Shown piece after piece: positions 41,920 through 51,182 of a stretch of 64,000 nucleotides of DNA. This stretch comes from an uncultured Porphyromonadaceae bacterium (lineage in GTDB: Bacteria; Bacteroidota; Bacteroidia; Bacteroidales; Muribaculaceae): the NCBI GenBank assembly GCA_947175495.1, contig CAMWNB010000001.1, forward strand, positions 1 to 64,000. The letters run 5' to 3'. Under the pieces are notes generated by a model, which searched no databases, was not told where the DNA came from, and saw nothing but the letters and a program-made list of their open reading frames with translations. Position numbers and translations under genes: made by a program. Numbering within the stretch: the stretch's first letter is position 1; each line of letters opens with the position of its first letter.

Positions 41920-43572
41920 CTATTCCCAGCCGGCGTTCTGGTGGAGCACGCCGTTGGAGAGGTTAATCTGGTTGAGAGGAATCTGGCTCAGACCGCGGGT
42001 TGCGATGATTTTCGCGCGGTCGTAGCTGACAGCAGCGTCAAGGCCGCCGGTCTTGACCGGACCGGCCGAGGCTGCGATCGCGTCGGCTGCCTTTTCCACA
42101 CCCTGGCGAAGGAGGTCCCAGTAGCGGTGGCCTTCGAAGGCGAGTTCGAGGGCGCGCTCGTTCATCACGTTGTCAAGCGTAGCGGGGACGCTGGGCAGGC
42201 CTGCGCGGCTGCGCACGGCGTCGAGGGCGTCCTGCGCGCTCATGGAGGGCACGCCGCCGAGCTCGGCCACCATCAGCAGCACGTCGGCGTAGCGCATGAT
42301 CACCCAGTCCTGCGAGTTGGTGATCTGGAAGTCGCCGCTGCCGTCGGGGCGCGAAGCGTTGAGCCCGTCGGGGAATGCGATGGGCGAGTACTTCTTATTG
42401 CAGAAGCCTGTGAACTCGCGCCAGTCCTTTACGCTTGCGCTGTAGTCGGGCGATGCTGCCACGCCCTCGCTTGCGAGGTTGATGAAGGTGGCGGCAAGGC
42501 GCGGGTCGTTGTTGGCGTAGCGTGCGGCGTAGGCGGGGGTGGCGGTGCCGATGCCCCATCCCTTGCCGTAGGGCGAGAAGTTGAGGGAGCGCATGCCCAG
42601 AAGCACCTGCCAGCGGTTGGAGTCGTTGTTTCCGTCGTAGTCCTGGGTGGGTGTGAACTTCATCTGCAGGATGAACTCGCTGTTGGCGGCGCCGGCGTAG
42701 GTGGATTTTTCGGGATCCCACTCGTTCTTGCCTTCTACGGGCACGAGCGAAGCTGCGGGCCAGAGGCTCTTGAATTCCTGGACGAGGCTGTACTGGCCGC
42801 AGCTCACGACGTCGTCGAGGTAGGCGAGCACCTCGGCCTTGGTCAGACCGGCGAGGTCCTTGCCATAGTAGCCGGTGTAGTAGAGGTACACGCGTGCGAG
42901 GAGGGATTCTGCGGCATATTTGGTGATTCGGCCGTTGTTGGCGGTGCCGAGGTTGGCGCCGTCGGGGATGTTGTCGGCGGCAAACTTGAGGTCGTCGACG
43001 ATTGCTGCGTACACGTCGTCGGGGTCGGCCTGCTCGCGGTTTTCGCTTGTGGGCTCAAGGAACAGGGGGATGTTGCCCCACAGGCGCACCATGTCGAAGT
43101 AGAGCAGTGCGCGCAGCGCGCGGCACTCGCCCATGTAGATGGCGCGGTTGCTTTCGCTCTCCCATGCTATCTGCTCCTCGTGGGCCACGAGTTCGTTGCA
43201 GCGGTAAACGCCTGCGTAGTACACTTTCCAGTCCTGCTCGTACATGTTCTGGTCGGACGGGCTCTTGCCGATGTCGAAACCGTCGATGGCCTGGTAGTTG
43301 TAGCCGTCGCCGATGCCGGCTCCGCCGAAAGCCTCGTCGCTCATGACGGTGGAGGCCACGTAGAAGCCGATGCCGGGGTTGGAGCTCACCTGGCGCCATC
43401 CGTCGTAGCAGCCGATGAGGGCGCGCCATGCGTCGCCTTCGGTCTTGTAGAAGTTCTCGGTGTTCGATTCGGTTTTGCTCGACACATCAAGGAAACTGTC
43501 GGAGCACGCGCCTGTCATGAGGCCCATGGCGGCGATGCCGGCAGTGAGTATGCTGTATTTGAACTTATTCAT
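41920..43572 (-). CDS. SusD/RagB-family outer-membrane glycan-binding lipoprotein
   Basis: 550 residues. Lipobox Cys23 followed by SDSFLDVSSKTE, the usual SusD start. N-terminal TPR-like helices include NFYKTEGDAWRALIGCYDGWR and ECRALRALLYFDMVRLWGNIPL; the C-terminal RagB/SusD part ends with YWDLLRQGVEKA and ISQIPLNQINLSNGVLHQNAGW. It forms the lid of the SusC pore and delivers oligosaccharides to it. Directly downstream of SusC with a 42-base gap, same transcript. Confidence 0.95.
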   Translation of the reverse strand: MNKFKYSILTAGIAAMGLMTGACSDSFLDVSSKTESNTENFYKTEGDAWRALIGCYDGWRQVSSNPGIGFYVASTVMSDEAFGGAGIGDGYNYQAIDGFDIGKSPSDQNMYEQDWKVYYAGVYRCNELVAHEEQIAWESESNRAIYMGECRALRALLYFDMVRLWGNIPLFLEPTSENREQADPDDVYAAIVDDLKFAADNIPDGANLGTANNGRITKYAAESLLARVYLYYTGYYGKDLAGLTKAEVLAYLDDVVSCGQYSLVQEFKSLWPAASLVPVEGKNEWDPEKSTYAGAANSEFILQMKFTPTQDYDGNNDSNRWQVLLGMRSLNFSPYGKGWGIGTATPAYAARYANNDPRLAATFINLASEGVAASPDYSASVKDWREFTGFCNKKYSPIAFPDGLNASRPDGSGDFQITNSQDWVIMRYADVLLMVAELGGVPSMSAQDALDAVRSRAGLPSVPATLDNVMNERALELAFEGHRYWDLLRQGVEKAADAIAASAGPVKTGGLDAAVSYDRAKIIATRGLSQIPLNQINLSNGVLHQNAGWE

Positions 43573-43614
43573 TTCAGATTCAAATGTGTTGTTGTGTTGA
43601 TCGTGATGATAGAC

Positions 43615-46600
43615 TTAGAGTGTGAGGTTCACACCGATGAGGAATGTGCGGGGACGGGGGTAGTAGCCCACGTCGATGCCGCTCACCCAGTCGCTGGTGC
43701 CATAGCCGATTTCGGGGTCCATGCCGTTGTACTTGGTGAAGGTGGCAAGGTTCTGCACCTGGAAGTAGAGGCGGCATTGCGAGCACCAGTTCTGCTTCAT
43801 GATGGGAGCGAAGTTGTAGCCCAGGGTGAGGTTGCTGAGGCGCAGGAAGTCGCCGTCGTGCACGTAGAGGTCGCTGAACAGCCAGTTGATGTTGCTGTTG
43901 GTCACGCGCGGGATTCGGTTGCTGGTGCCTTCGCCGGTCCAGCGGCCGAGAATCTCGGAGGTGTAGTTGGCCATCATGTTGGTCTGGTTGCGGTAGGTCT
44001 GCACGATCTTGTTGCCGGCGGCGCCGGTGGCGGTCAGGCCGAGGTCGAAGTTCTTGTAGTAGAGATTGATGTTGAAGCCGTAGGTGAATTTGGGCACGCC
44101 GTTGCCGAGGTTCACCTTGTCGTCGTCGTTGATGACGCCGTCGTGGTTCTGGTCGACGAACTTGACGTCGCCGGGCTGCACGTTGTTCTGGAGGATGCCG
44201 TTGCCGGCTGCGATCCAGTTGTCGATTTCCTGGCGGTTCTGGAAGATGCCTGCGGTCTGGTAGCCCCAGAAGTAGCCGATGGGCAGGCCGTTGCTGGCGC
44301 GGTAGAATTCGGGCGAGTTGTCATAGAGCTGGCCTGTCTCGCCGTGGATCATGCCGTCCTCGGTGGGGATGGAGCCCACTTTGTTGTTGTTGTAGGCGCC
44401 GTTCACGCTTACGCTGTAGGAGAAGTCGTTGCCGATGACGTCGTTCCACGCGATGCCGAGCTCGACACCGGTGTTTATCACGTCGCCGCCGTTGATGAAG
44501 GGAGCGTCGGTGCCGGCGGTGGCGAGGATGGGAGCCACAACGAGCCAGTCCTTGGTGCTCTTGCGATACCAGTCGAAGTTGACGCGCAGGCGGTTCTTCA
44601 GCAGGGTTGCGTCGAAGCCGAAGTCGAGCTGCTCGGAGGTTTCCCATGTGAGGTCCAAGTTGCCGAGGCGGCTGGGATATGCGCCCCAGTTGTTGCCGAG
44701 GATGGTCGCGTAGTCGCCGTAGGCTCCGTTCGGGCCCATGTACTGGCCGAAGAAGTAGTGGGTGTTGGTCACCTTGATGGGTGCGAGATACTGGTAGTTG
44801 TCGATGTTCTGGTTGCCGACACGGCCCCAGCTGCCGCGGATCTTGAGGTAGTCAAGCCATGTGCGGGTGCTTTCCATGAAGTTTTCGTTGCTGATGTTCC
44901 AGCCGGCCGACACGGAGGGGAATGTGCCGAAGCGGTGGCCCTTGGCGAATTTCGAGGAGCCGTCGGAGCGCAGCGTGAAGTTGATCATGTACTTTTCTTT
45001 CCAGTTCCATCCCAGACGGCCGAAGTAGCTGACGCTGCGGGCGTTGTCGTGGGGGTTGCCGCTGGCGCTGAGACCGTCGGCCGTGGTGGCGGCGGTGCCG
45101 TTGCTGATCCATGCGTAGGGCCAGGTGTCGAAACCTTCCTTGAGGTCGCGCTGGCTGGCGCCCAGATAGGTGCCTTCGTAGCGGTAGGCTTCCATGCCGA
45201 CCATTGCGTTGAACTGGTGGTCCTTGATGTTCCAGTCGTAGGTGACGGTGTTGGTCCATGTAAGGCCCAGGCTGTGGTTCATGTTCTGGTTGACGGAAGT
45301 GTGGTCATTATAATCGTACACGGACAATCTATATATAGGACGGAAGCTGCGGTACTCGCTGGAGCCGTAGACTGCACCGAACACGGTGCGGATCTTGAGG
45401 TTCTTGATGGGTTCGATCTGGGCGTAGACGTTGCCCGAGAAGGTTGCCGTCTTGGTGTCGTTCTGATTGTTCAGCATCATGTTGGCGTAGGGGTTGCCGG
45501 CGCCGTTGCTGTATGCGCTGTTGCTGGAGTCGAAGTAGCTGCCGTCCTCGGTGTAGATGGGGAAGGCGGGGATGGCGCCGAATGCGCCGCGCAGGGTGTT
45601 GTTGTACTGGTTGCCGACACCGATGCCGCGCTTCTTGGCATATACGAAGCTGGCCTGCTCGCCCACGGTGAGGATTCCGTCGAAGAGCTTGTGGTCGGAG
45701 TTGATGCGGAAGTTGTAGCGCGAGTAGTTGCTGACGTCTTTGCCGCCGCCGATGCCTTCCTGGTTGAGGTAGCCGAGGCTGAGGGCGTAGGTGCTGGTCT
45801 TGGAGCCGCCGCTGACACCGATGGTGTAGCTCTGCGTGGTGGCGTTGTCCTTGAACATGCTGTCCACCCAGTCGGTGTCGTAGGCACCTGTGGAGAGGCC
45901 GTCGGCTGAGTAGTTGCGCCACATTTCGGGGAAGCTGTTCCAGTCGTAGGGAGCGGAGCCGTCGGCAATCTGCTGCTCGTTCATGATGGCCTTGTACTGC
46001 TCGGCGTTGAGCATGTCGATTTTCTTGGCTACGCTCTGCCAGCCGAAGTATCCGTCGAAGGTGACGGTGGCCTTGCCTTCGCGACCCTGCTTGGTGGTGA
46101 TGAGCACAACGCCGTTGGCTGCCTGTGCGCCGTAGATGGCTGCCGATGCGGCATCCTTCAGCACGTCGATGCTCTCGATGTCGGCGGGATTGAGGGTGGA
46201 GATGTCGCCGCCCACGCCGTCGATGAGGTAGAGGGGCTGTGCGTTGCCCACGGTGCCGAGACCGCGGATCTGCACTTTCATGCCTTCGCCGGGCTGGCCC
46301 GAGGTGGAGCTGATGTTCACGCCGGGGAGCTGGCCCTGCATGGCCTGCAGAGGCGAGGTGGTGTTCATCTTGGCGATGTCGTCGCCCTTGATCTGGGCGG
46401 TGGCGCCGGTGACGAGTTTCTTCTTCATCACGCCGTAGCCCACGACCACGAGTTCGTTGAGGCTCTCGGCGTTCTCGGAGAGTGCGACGTCGAGGTTTGT
46501 ACCGGTCACCTTGATGTCGCGGGGAGTGAATCCGATGTAGGAGAAGGTCAGAGTGGCGCCTTGGCTCACCTTGATGGTGTAGTTGCCGTCGATGTCGGTA

Positions 46601-46797
46601 GTGACGCCGTCTTTGGCGCCTTTCACCGTGACGGATGCGCCGATGAGGGGCTCGCCGTCGGAGGCTGAGGTTACTGTACCTGTGACTGTAAGCGCCTGGG
46701 CGCTCGCTGCCACACTGCCCACCAACAGGCAAAGCGCCAGAAGCAGAGCCCTTGTGGAGCTAAGCCAATGGCACCGTTCGCAATGTTTTTGTCCCAT
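43615..46797 (-). CDS. SusC/RagA-family TonB-linked outer-membrane transporter
   Basis: 1060 residues. After the signal peptide comes a carboxypeptidase-D-like domain (TVTGTVTSASDGEPLIGASV), a TonB-box region (SLNELVVVGYGVMKKK), the plug domain (MQGQLPGVNI, QIRGLGTVGNAQPLYLIDGV, IDVLKDAASAAIYGAQAANG) and a 22-strand barrel ending in FLIGVNLTL. It imports large oligosaccharides across the outer membrane with the SusD lid, energised by TonB. First gene of the leftward operon. Its -7 box has no -33 partner but has an array of ATGTT sites upstream, fitting activation by the divergent HTCS. Confidence 0.96.
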   Translation of the reverse strand: MGQKHCERCHWLSSTRALLLALCLLVGSVAASAQALTVTGTVTSASDGEPLIGASVTVKGAKDGVTTDIDGNYTIKVSQGATLTFSYIGFTPRDIKVTGTNLDVALSENAESLNELVVVGYGVMKKKLVTGATAQIKGDDIAKMNTTSPLQAMQGQLPGVNISSTSGQPGEGMKVQIRGLGTVGNAQPLYLIDGVGGDISTLNPADIESIDVLKDAASAAIYGAQAANGVVLITTKQGREGKATVTFDGYFGWQSVAKKIDMLNAEQYKAIMNEQQIADGSAPYDWNSFPEMWRNYSADGLSTGAYDTDWVDSMFKDNATTQSYTIGVSGGSKTSTYALSLGYLNQEGIGGGKDVSNYSRYNFRINSDHKLFDGILTVGEQASFVYAKKRGIGVGNQYNNTLRGAFGAIPAFPIYTEDGSYFDSSNSAYSNGAGNPYANMMLNNQNDTKTATFSGNVYAQIEPIKNLKIRTVFGAVYGSSEYRSFRPIYRLSVYDYNDHTSVNQNMNHSLGLTWTNTVTYDWNIKDHQFNAMVGMEAYRYEGTYLGASQRDLKEGFDTWPYAWISNGTAATTADGLSASGNPHDNARSVSYFGRLGWNWKEKYMINFTLRSDGSSKFAKGHRFGTFPSVSAGWNISNENFMESTRTWLDYLKIRGSWGRVGNQNIDNYQYLAPIKVTNTHYFFGQYMGPNGAYGDYATILGNNWGAYPSRLGNLDLTWETSEQLDFGFDATLLKNRLRVNFDWYRKSTKDWLVVAPILATAGTDAPFINGGDVINTGVELGIAWNDVIGNDFSYSVSVNGAYNNNKVGSIPTEDGMIHGETGQLYDNSPEFYRASNGLPIGYFWGYQTAGIFQNRQEIDNWIAAGNGILQNNVQPGDVKFVDQNHDGVINDDDKVNLGNGVPKFTYGFNINLYYKNFDLGLTATGAAGNKIVQTYRNQTNMMANYTSEILGRWTGEGTSNRIPRVTNSNINWLFSDLYVHDGDFLRLSNLTLGYNFAPIMKQNWCSQCRLYFQVQNLATFTKYNGMDPEIGYGTSDWVSGIDVGYYPRPRTFLIGVNLTL

Positions 46798-46888
46798 TGA
46801 TAAAGATTTTAGGTTTTTGATATGGTTAATTAAATTGTTTTGTTGATTTCGATTTTAAATGGCGGTCGGGGTCTTAAAACCTGTGCTG

Positions 46889-46931
46889 CAAAGTTAAGAT
46901 ATATTAAATTATGCGCGTGCGCCGCGATGTT
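46889..46931 (-). promoter_or_regulatory. susC promoter: AACAT, 30 bases, TAACTTTG
   Basis: On the minus strand AACAT (46931-46927), 30 bases, TAACTTTG (46896-46889). No TTTG at the normal -33 distance. The same spacing occurs before GH31 (51084-51126). Confidence 0.55.
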
Positions 46932-47017
46932 GCTTTGCGTGGCATAAATCGTTATGCTCTCCGCTTTAAATGTTACATAGCGGGGTATAAAATGTTGCAT
47001 CAGACTCAAAATATGTT
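46927..47017. promoter_or_regulatory. Phased ATGTT array between susC and the HTCS gene (putative HTCS operator)
   Basis: ATGTT starts at 46927, 46970, 46992 and 47013: spacings 43, 22 and 21, i.e. multiples of about 21.5 bp or two helix turns. Extended forms are ATGTTGC, ATGTTACAT, ATGTTGCAT, ATGTTATAG. The missing position near 46948 holds the related ATCGTT. AraC-type domains usually bind direct repeats with such spacing. Confidence 0.5.
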
Positions 47018-47060
47018 ATAGAACATGTAAATTAACATTCAGACAGAGGGGTTCATTGGT

Positions 47061-47068
47061 TAATTTTG
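47061..47068 (+). promoter_or_regulatory. -7 box of the HTCS gene
   Basis: TAATTTTG 24 bases before the ATG at 47092. No convincing -33 box. Confidence 0.4.
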
Positions 47069-47091
47069 CATTGAAATAATTCAATCCATCC

Positions 47092-50000
47092 ATGAAACGT
47101 TGCTTCTTAGCATATATAATATGTGTCATTGCAGGCGCGGCGGGCGCGTGGGCCGCTTCCGGCTATCAGTTCCGCCATCTTCCGGCCGGCATGCATCTGT
47201 CGAGCAAGCTTGTCAACGCCATTTACCAGGACGACGAAGGGTTTGTGTATTTCGGAACAGCCTCGGGTCTGTACAGGTATGATGGCTACAGCGTGCGCGC
47301 CTATATGCGCGACGACGCCGATTCCACATCGCTCCACGACAGCTATGTCGAAGACCTCATGCGCGCTCCGGACGGCCGGATATGGGTGCGTGCCGGCGGC
47401 ACCTACTCCATCTTCGATCCGGCGCTGGACCGTTTCGACCGGCGTGTCGACGAGGTGTGTCGCTCCATGGGCGTGGAGGAGCTGCCGGCGTATGTGGCTT
47501 TCGGCTCCGACGGTTCATGCTGGATGGCCGTGGATGGAGATGGCCTCTATCGCCACCGCAACAAAGTGACCGTCAAGGTGGACGACCCCGACGGCCTGCT
47601 GCGTCGCGCGCAGCCCTGCGACCTTGTGGAAGTGGGGCAGGGGCGCATGCTGTATGTCGACATGGACGGCAATATGGTGTTTCTTGACGGCCGCACCTCG
47701 CGCATCACCGGAGTGACCCGCGTGCCGGTGTCGCCCGGAACTCCCCGCGAGGTATATACCGCATATGTCGACCGCGAGGGCCTCGTGTGGGTGTTTTCGC
47801 GAAGCGGGCTGTGGCTCTACAACGATGCTGCGGCCGGCTGGCACGAGAGCTATGGCGGCGCGCCGCTGCCGCAGGGCCATGTGATGGCTGTCATGCAGGA
47901 CCGGCTCGGGCGCGTGTGGATAGGCTACGACCACGATGGCCTGGCTATAATCGAGAAAAACGGCCGCACGCAGCATGTGTCGAGTGTGGTCGAGGATGCT
48001 CGCACGCTCAGCAGCAACACTGTCACCGTGCTCATGGAGGACCGCTCGGGCAGCGTGTGGGTCGGCTCGCGCAAGAACGGCATATCCATCTACGACGACA
48101 GTGCCTTCAAATTCGATTTCACTCCGTTTCCCGACGTGAACTGCATAGTGCCTGCCGGCGATGGCAATCTTTGGCTCGGAACCGACAGCAAGGGCTTGAT
48201 ATGTTGGAATAAGGCTACCGGCGACAGCCGCACCGTCGATACGGCTCGTCCGGGTCGCATGGCGGATGCCATCGTGTGTCTCGAAGTGGGCGCCGACGGC
48301 ACCGTGTGGGCCGGAACGTTCAGCGGCGGCCTGCTGCGCGTCGACCGCTCCGGGCGTGTAGCCCGCTTCACGACGGCTGACGGTCTTGCGTCCGACAACG
48401 TCTGGTCCGTAGACAGCCGCCCCGACGGCTCGTTGCTCCTGGGCACGCTCGGCGGAGGTCTGCAGGTCTACGACCCTGCAACGCGCAGGTCGACTGTTTA
48501 CAATCCCTCCAATTCTCCGTTAGGGTCGGAGTATGTGAGTTCGGTGGCGGCAGCCCCGGACGGCCGCTATTATCTGGGCACATCCTGCGGGCTCGGTGTG
48601 TACGACCCTTCCGAGGGCCGCGTCGAGAACCTCACCGGCAACCGCCGCGGCTCGCAGCAATTCGTCAACGTCAACATCAACCAGGTGATGGTCGACAGCC
48701 GCGGCCTGCTGTGGGTGGCCACCCGTGAGGGGCTTGACGTGTACGACAGTGCGACGGACAGCATCCACCGCGTGCCGGTCGGCCCGGGCCGATTCGTCCT
48801 CGGATTGGCCGAGGACGACAATCACACCGTGTGGGTCAGCGCCGGCAGTGAACTTATGAGTGTAACAGTCTCCACCGACACTGTCGGCAACGGCCGCAGC
48901 TTCGACATCCACACCTACGACAGCAGTGACGGCTTGCAGACGTGCGACTTCAACCAGCGGTCGCTCTGTCTCACTCCCGACGGAGAAATGCTCGTCGGGG
49001 GATTCTACGGTGTCAATAGTTTCCGGCCCAATAGCTTGAAGCTCGGCACGGTAGAACCGCGTGTCTATTTCACGGAGCTTTCGCTGTTCAACGAAGAGGT
49101 GAAGGTGGGCGAAGTGCGCAACGGACGGGTGCCGTTGCCGCGGCGTCTCAGCGAATTGCAGGAAATAGAGCTGGACTACAGCGACAATGAATTTGCAGTC
49201 ACTTTCGCCACCGACTGCTATGTGAAGCCCGAAAAGACCGTCTACTACTATAAGCTCGACGGCTTCAGCGACGACTGGCGACAGCTCGCCGGCAACGCCC
49301 ACCGCGTGGGATATACCAACCTTTCGCCGGGGCGCTACACGCTGCATGTGAAGGCGTTCAGCGGCGACGGTGTGGCTTCGTCGAATGTTGCCTCGCTCGG
49401 CATTGTGATCCGGCCGCCGTTTTACGCCACGACCACGGCAAAAGTGATCTACGCGCTGCTTGTCGCCGTGTTTGTGTTCTTGGCGTTCCGTCAGATCCGT
49501 CGCCACGAACAGCGCCTGTCGCGCAGGCGGGAGCGCCGCGAGGCCATGCGCAAGCAGGAAGAACTCGACCAGCTGAAATTCCGTTTCTTCACCAACGTCA
49601 GCCACGAGCTGCGCACCCCGCTCACGCTTATCACTGCGCCGCTCGACTCCCTGCTCAAAAAAGACTGCGATCCGGACACACGCGAGAAACTCGACATAAT
49701 CCACGACAATGCCTCGCGCCTGTTGTATCTTGTGAATCAGCTGCTCGACTTCCGCAAAAACGAGGTGGCGGGCCTGACCCTCAATCCGTCGCGCGGCGAT
49801 GTGGTGCGCTTCGTGCGCTCCATATGCGACTCTTTTATATCGCTGTCGGACGCGCGCCACATACATCTCACGTTCTTCAGCAACGTCGACTCGCTCACTA
49901 TGGATTTCGACGAGGACAAGATGAGCAAGATCGTGATGAACCTGCTGAGCAACGCATTCAAGTTCACTCCCGAGAACGGCCGTGTGGACGTGTCGCTGTC

Positions 50001-51063
50001 GCTTGAAGGTTCAAATCTTGTAATAGCCATTGCCGATACCGGCTGCGGCATCTCCGACGACGACAAGCAGCGCATCTTCGAGCGTTTCTATCAGGCCGGC
50101 AAAGGAAAGCACCCTGCCGGGGGCACGGGCATAGGTTTGAGCCTTGTGGCCGAATATGTGCGTCTGCACGGCGGTAAGGTGTCGGTGGCCGACAATGCCT
50201 TGAGGGGCACGGTGTTTACCGTGAGCATCCCTGTGCACGCCGCCGACGTGCGCGGGGATGCTCACGGCGAGCGCGCAGCCGTGGTCGATGTGGACGCGCG
50301 CGGCTCCGACATGCCGCGTCTGCTTGTGGTCGACGACAATCCCGATCTGCTGCGGTTCATGGTGTCGGAGCTCAATGCGGAGTATGCCGTGGTCACCGCG
50401 GCCGACGGCAACGAGGCGCTTGCCGAAGTGGGCCGCGCCAAGCCCGACGTCATCGTCAGCGATCTGATGATGCCCGGAATGGACGGCATTGAGCTGTGCC
50501 GCCGTCTCAAGAGCGATGATGCCACGGCCTCCATCCCCCTTCTCATCCTTACTGCCAAACACGAGGTGGCAGCCAAGATAGAGGGACTCACTCTCGGCGC
50601 CGACGATTACATGACCAAACCTTTCAATATCGACGAGCTGAGGCTGCGCATGAAAAAACTGCTCGACCTGCGCGGGCGAGGCGCGCGCCGCGCCCTCATA
50701 GACCCCGAGCCGCAGAGCATCGCCATCACATCGCTCGACGAGAAGCTGATAGAGCGCGCCGTCAGCTATGTCGACGAAAACATGCAGCGTCCCGACCTTT
50801 CGGTGGAAGAGCTCTCCGCCGAACTGGGTATGAGCCGTGTCCACCTCTACAAGCGTCTGAAGCAGATCACCGGCAAGACCCCCATAGAGTTCATCAGAGT
50901 GCTCCGTCTGAAGCGCGCCGCCCAGCTGTTGCGCGAAAGTCAGCTTAACATCAGCGAGATAGCGTACCGCTGCGGATTCAACAATCCTAAGTATTTCAGC
51001 CGCTATTTCAAGGAGGAATTCGGAGTGTTGCCGTCGGTCTACCAGGAAAAAGAAGGGAAATAA
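47092..51063 (+). CDS. Hybrid two-component system sensor/regulator (HTCS) of the hemicellulose locus
   Basis: 1323 residues joining sensor, kinase and DNA-binding regulator in one protein. Signal peptide (about 1-22); periplasmic sensor of two Reg_prop propellers (repeats such as GFVYFGTASGLYRYDG, GLVWVFSRSGLWLYN); Y_Y_Y domain near 700-780; one membrane helix near 785-803 (ALLVAVFVFLAF). Inside the cell: HisKA with His838 in NVSHELRTPLTL, HATPase (MNLLSNAFKFTPENG, GTGIGLSL), receiver domain with phospho-acceptor Asp1124 in VSDLMMPGMDG, and an AraC-type HTH at the end (LSAELGMSRVHLYKRL, IAYRCGFNNPKYFSRYF). It should sense an oligosaccharide in the periplasm and activate the flanking operons, probably through the ATGTT/AACAT sites. 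Confidence 0.96.
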   Translation: MKRCFLAYIICVIAGAAGAWAASGYQFRHLPAGMHLSSKLVNAIYQDDEGFVYFGTASGLYRYDGYSVRAYMRDDADSTSLHDSYVEDLMRAPDGRIWVRAGGTYSIFDPALDRFDRRVDEVCRSMGVEELPAYVAFGSDGSCWMAVDGDGLYRHRNKVTVKVDDPDGLLRRAQPCDLVEVGQGRMLYVDMDGNMVFLDGRTSRITGVTRVPVSPGTPREVYTAYVDREGLVWVFSRSGLWLYNDAAAGWHESYGGAPLPQGHVMAVMQDRLGRVWIGYDHDGLAIIEKNGRTQHVSSVVEDARTLSSNTVTVLMEDRSGSVWVGSRKNGISIYDDSAFKFDFTPFPDVNCIVPAGDGNLWLGTDSKGLICWNKATGDSRTVDTARPGRMADAIVCLEVGADGTVWAGTFSGGLLRVDRSGRVARFTTADGLASDNVWSVDSRPDGSLLLGTLGGGLQVYDPATRRSTVYNPSNSPLGSEYVSSVAAAPDGRYYLGTSCGLGVYDPSEGRVENLTGNRRGSQQFVNVNINQVMVDSRGLLWVATREGLDVYDSATDSIHRVPVGPGRFVLGLAEDDNHTVWVSAGSELMSVTVSTDTVGNGRSFDIHTYDSSDGLQTCDFNQRSLCLTPDGEMLVGGFYGVNSFRPNSLKLGTVEPRVYFTELSLFNEEVKVGEVRNGRVPLPRRLSELQEIELDYSDNEFAVTFATDCYVKPEKTVYYYKLDGFSDDWRQLAGNAHRVGYTNLSPGRYTLHVKAFSGDGVASSNVASLGIVIRPPFYATTTAKVIYALLVAVFVFLAFRQIRRHEQRLSRRRERREAMRKQEELDQLKFRFFTNVSHELRTPLTLITAPLDSLLKKDCDPDTREKLDIIHDNASRLLYLVNQLLDFRKNEVAGLTLNPSRGDVVRFVRSICDSFISLSDARHIHLTFFSNVDSLTMDFDEDKMSKIVMNLLSNAFKFTPENGRVDVSLSLEGSNLVIAIADTGCGISDDDKQRIFERFYQAGKGKHPAGGTGIGLSLVAEYVRLHGGKVSVADNALRGTVFTVSIPVHAADVRGDAHGERAAVVDVDARGSDMPRLLVVDDNPDLLRFMVSELNAEYAVVTAADGNEALAEVGRAKPDVIVSDLMMPGMDGIELCRRLKSDDATASIPLLILTAKHEVAAKIEGLTLGADDYMTKPFNIDELRLRMKKLLDLRGRGARRALIDPEPQSIAITSLDEKLIERAVSYVDENMQRPDLSVEELSAELGMSRVHLYKRLKQITGKTPIEFIRVLRLKRAAQLLRESQLNISEIAYRCGFNNPKYFSRYFKEEFGVLPSVYQEKEGK

Positions 51064-51083
51064 CAAATCAACCCCCATACGCT

Positions 51084-51126
51084 AACATAACACCCCGCCG
51101 CATTAGTGCGCAAAATGTTAACTTTG
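51084..51126 (+). promoter_or_regulatory. GH31 operon promoter: AACAT, 30 bases, TAACTTTG
   Basis: AACAT 51084-51088, exactly 30 bases, TAACTTTG 51119-51126; a related AACAA lies 22 bp further up (51062-51066, at the HTCS stop codon). No standard -33 box. Same layout and same -7 octamer as susC. ATG at 51183, leader about 50 bases. Confidence 0.55.
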
Positions 51127-51182
51127 CCAGTGAATAGTAATATTCACTCGTTTACAGAATATTAACCATTAAATCACCATAC

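Noticed and set aside
41941-45909. Plus-strand open frame of about 1320 codons opposite susC and susD
   Set aside because: Val/Ala/Gly/Glu/His-rich antisense shadow. SusC and SusD on the minus strand match their families from end to end.
47092-51063. Separate histidine kinase and response regulator genes
   Set aside because: One uninterrupted frame carries sensor, kinase, receiver and AraC domains, so it is a single HTCS protein.
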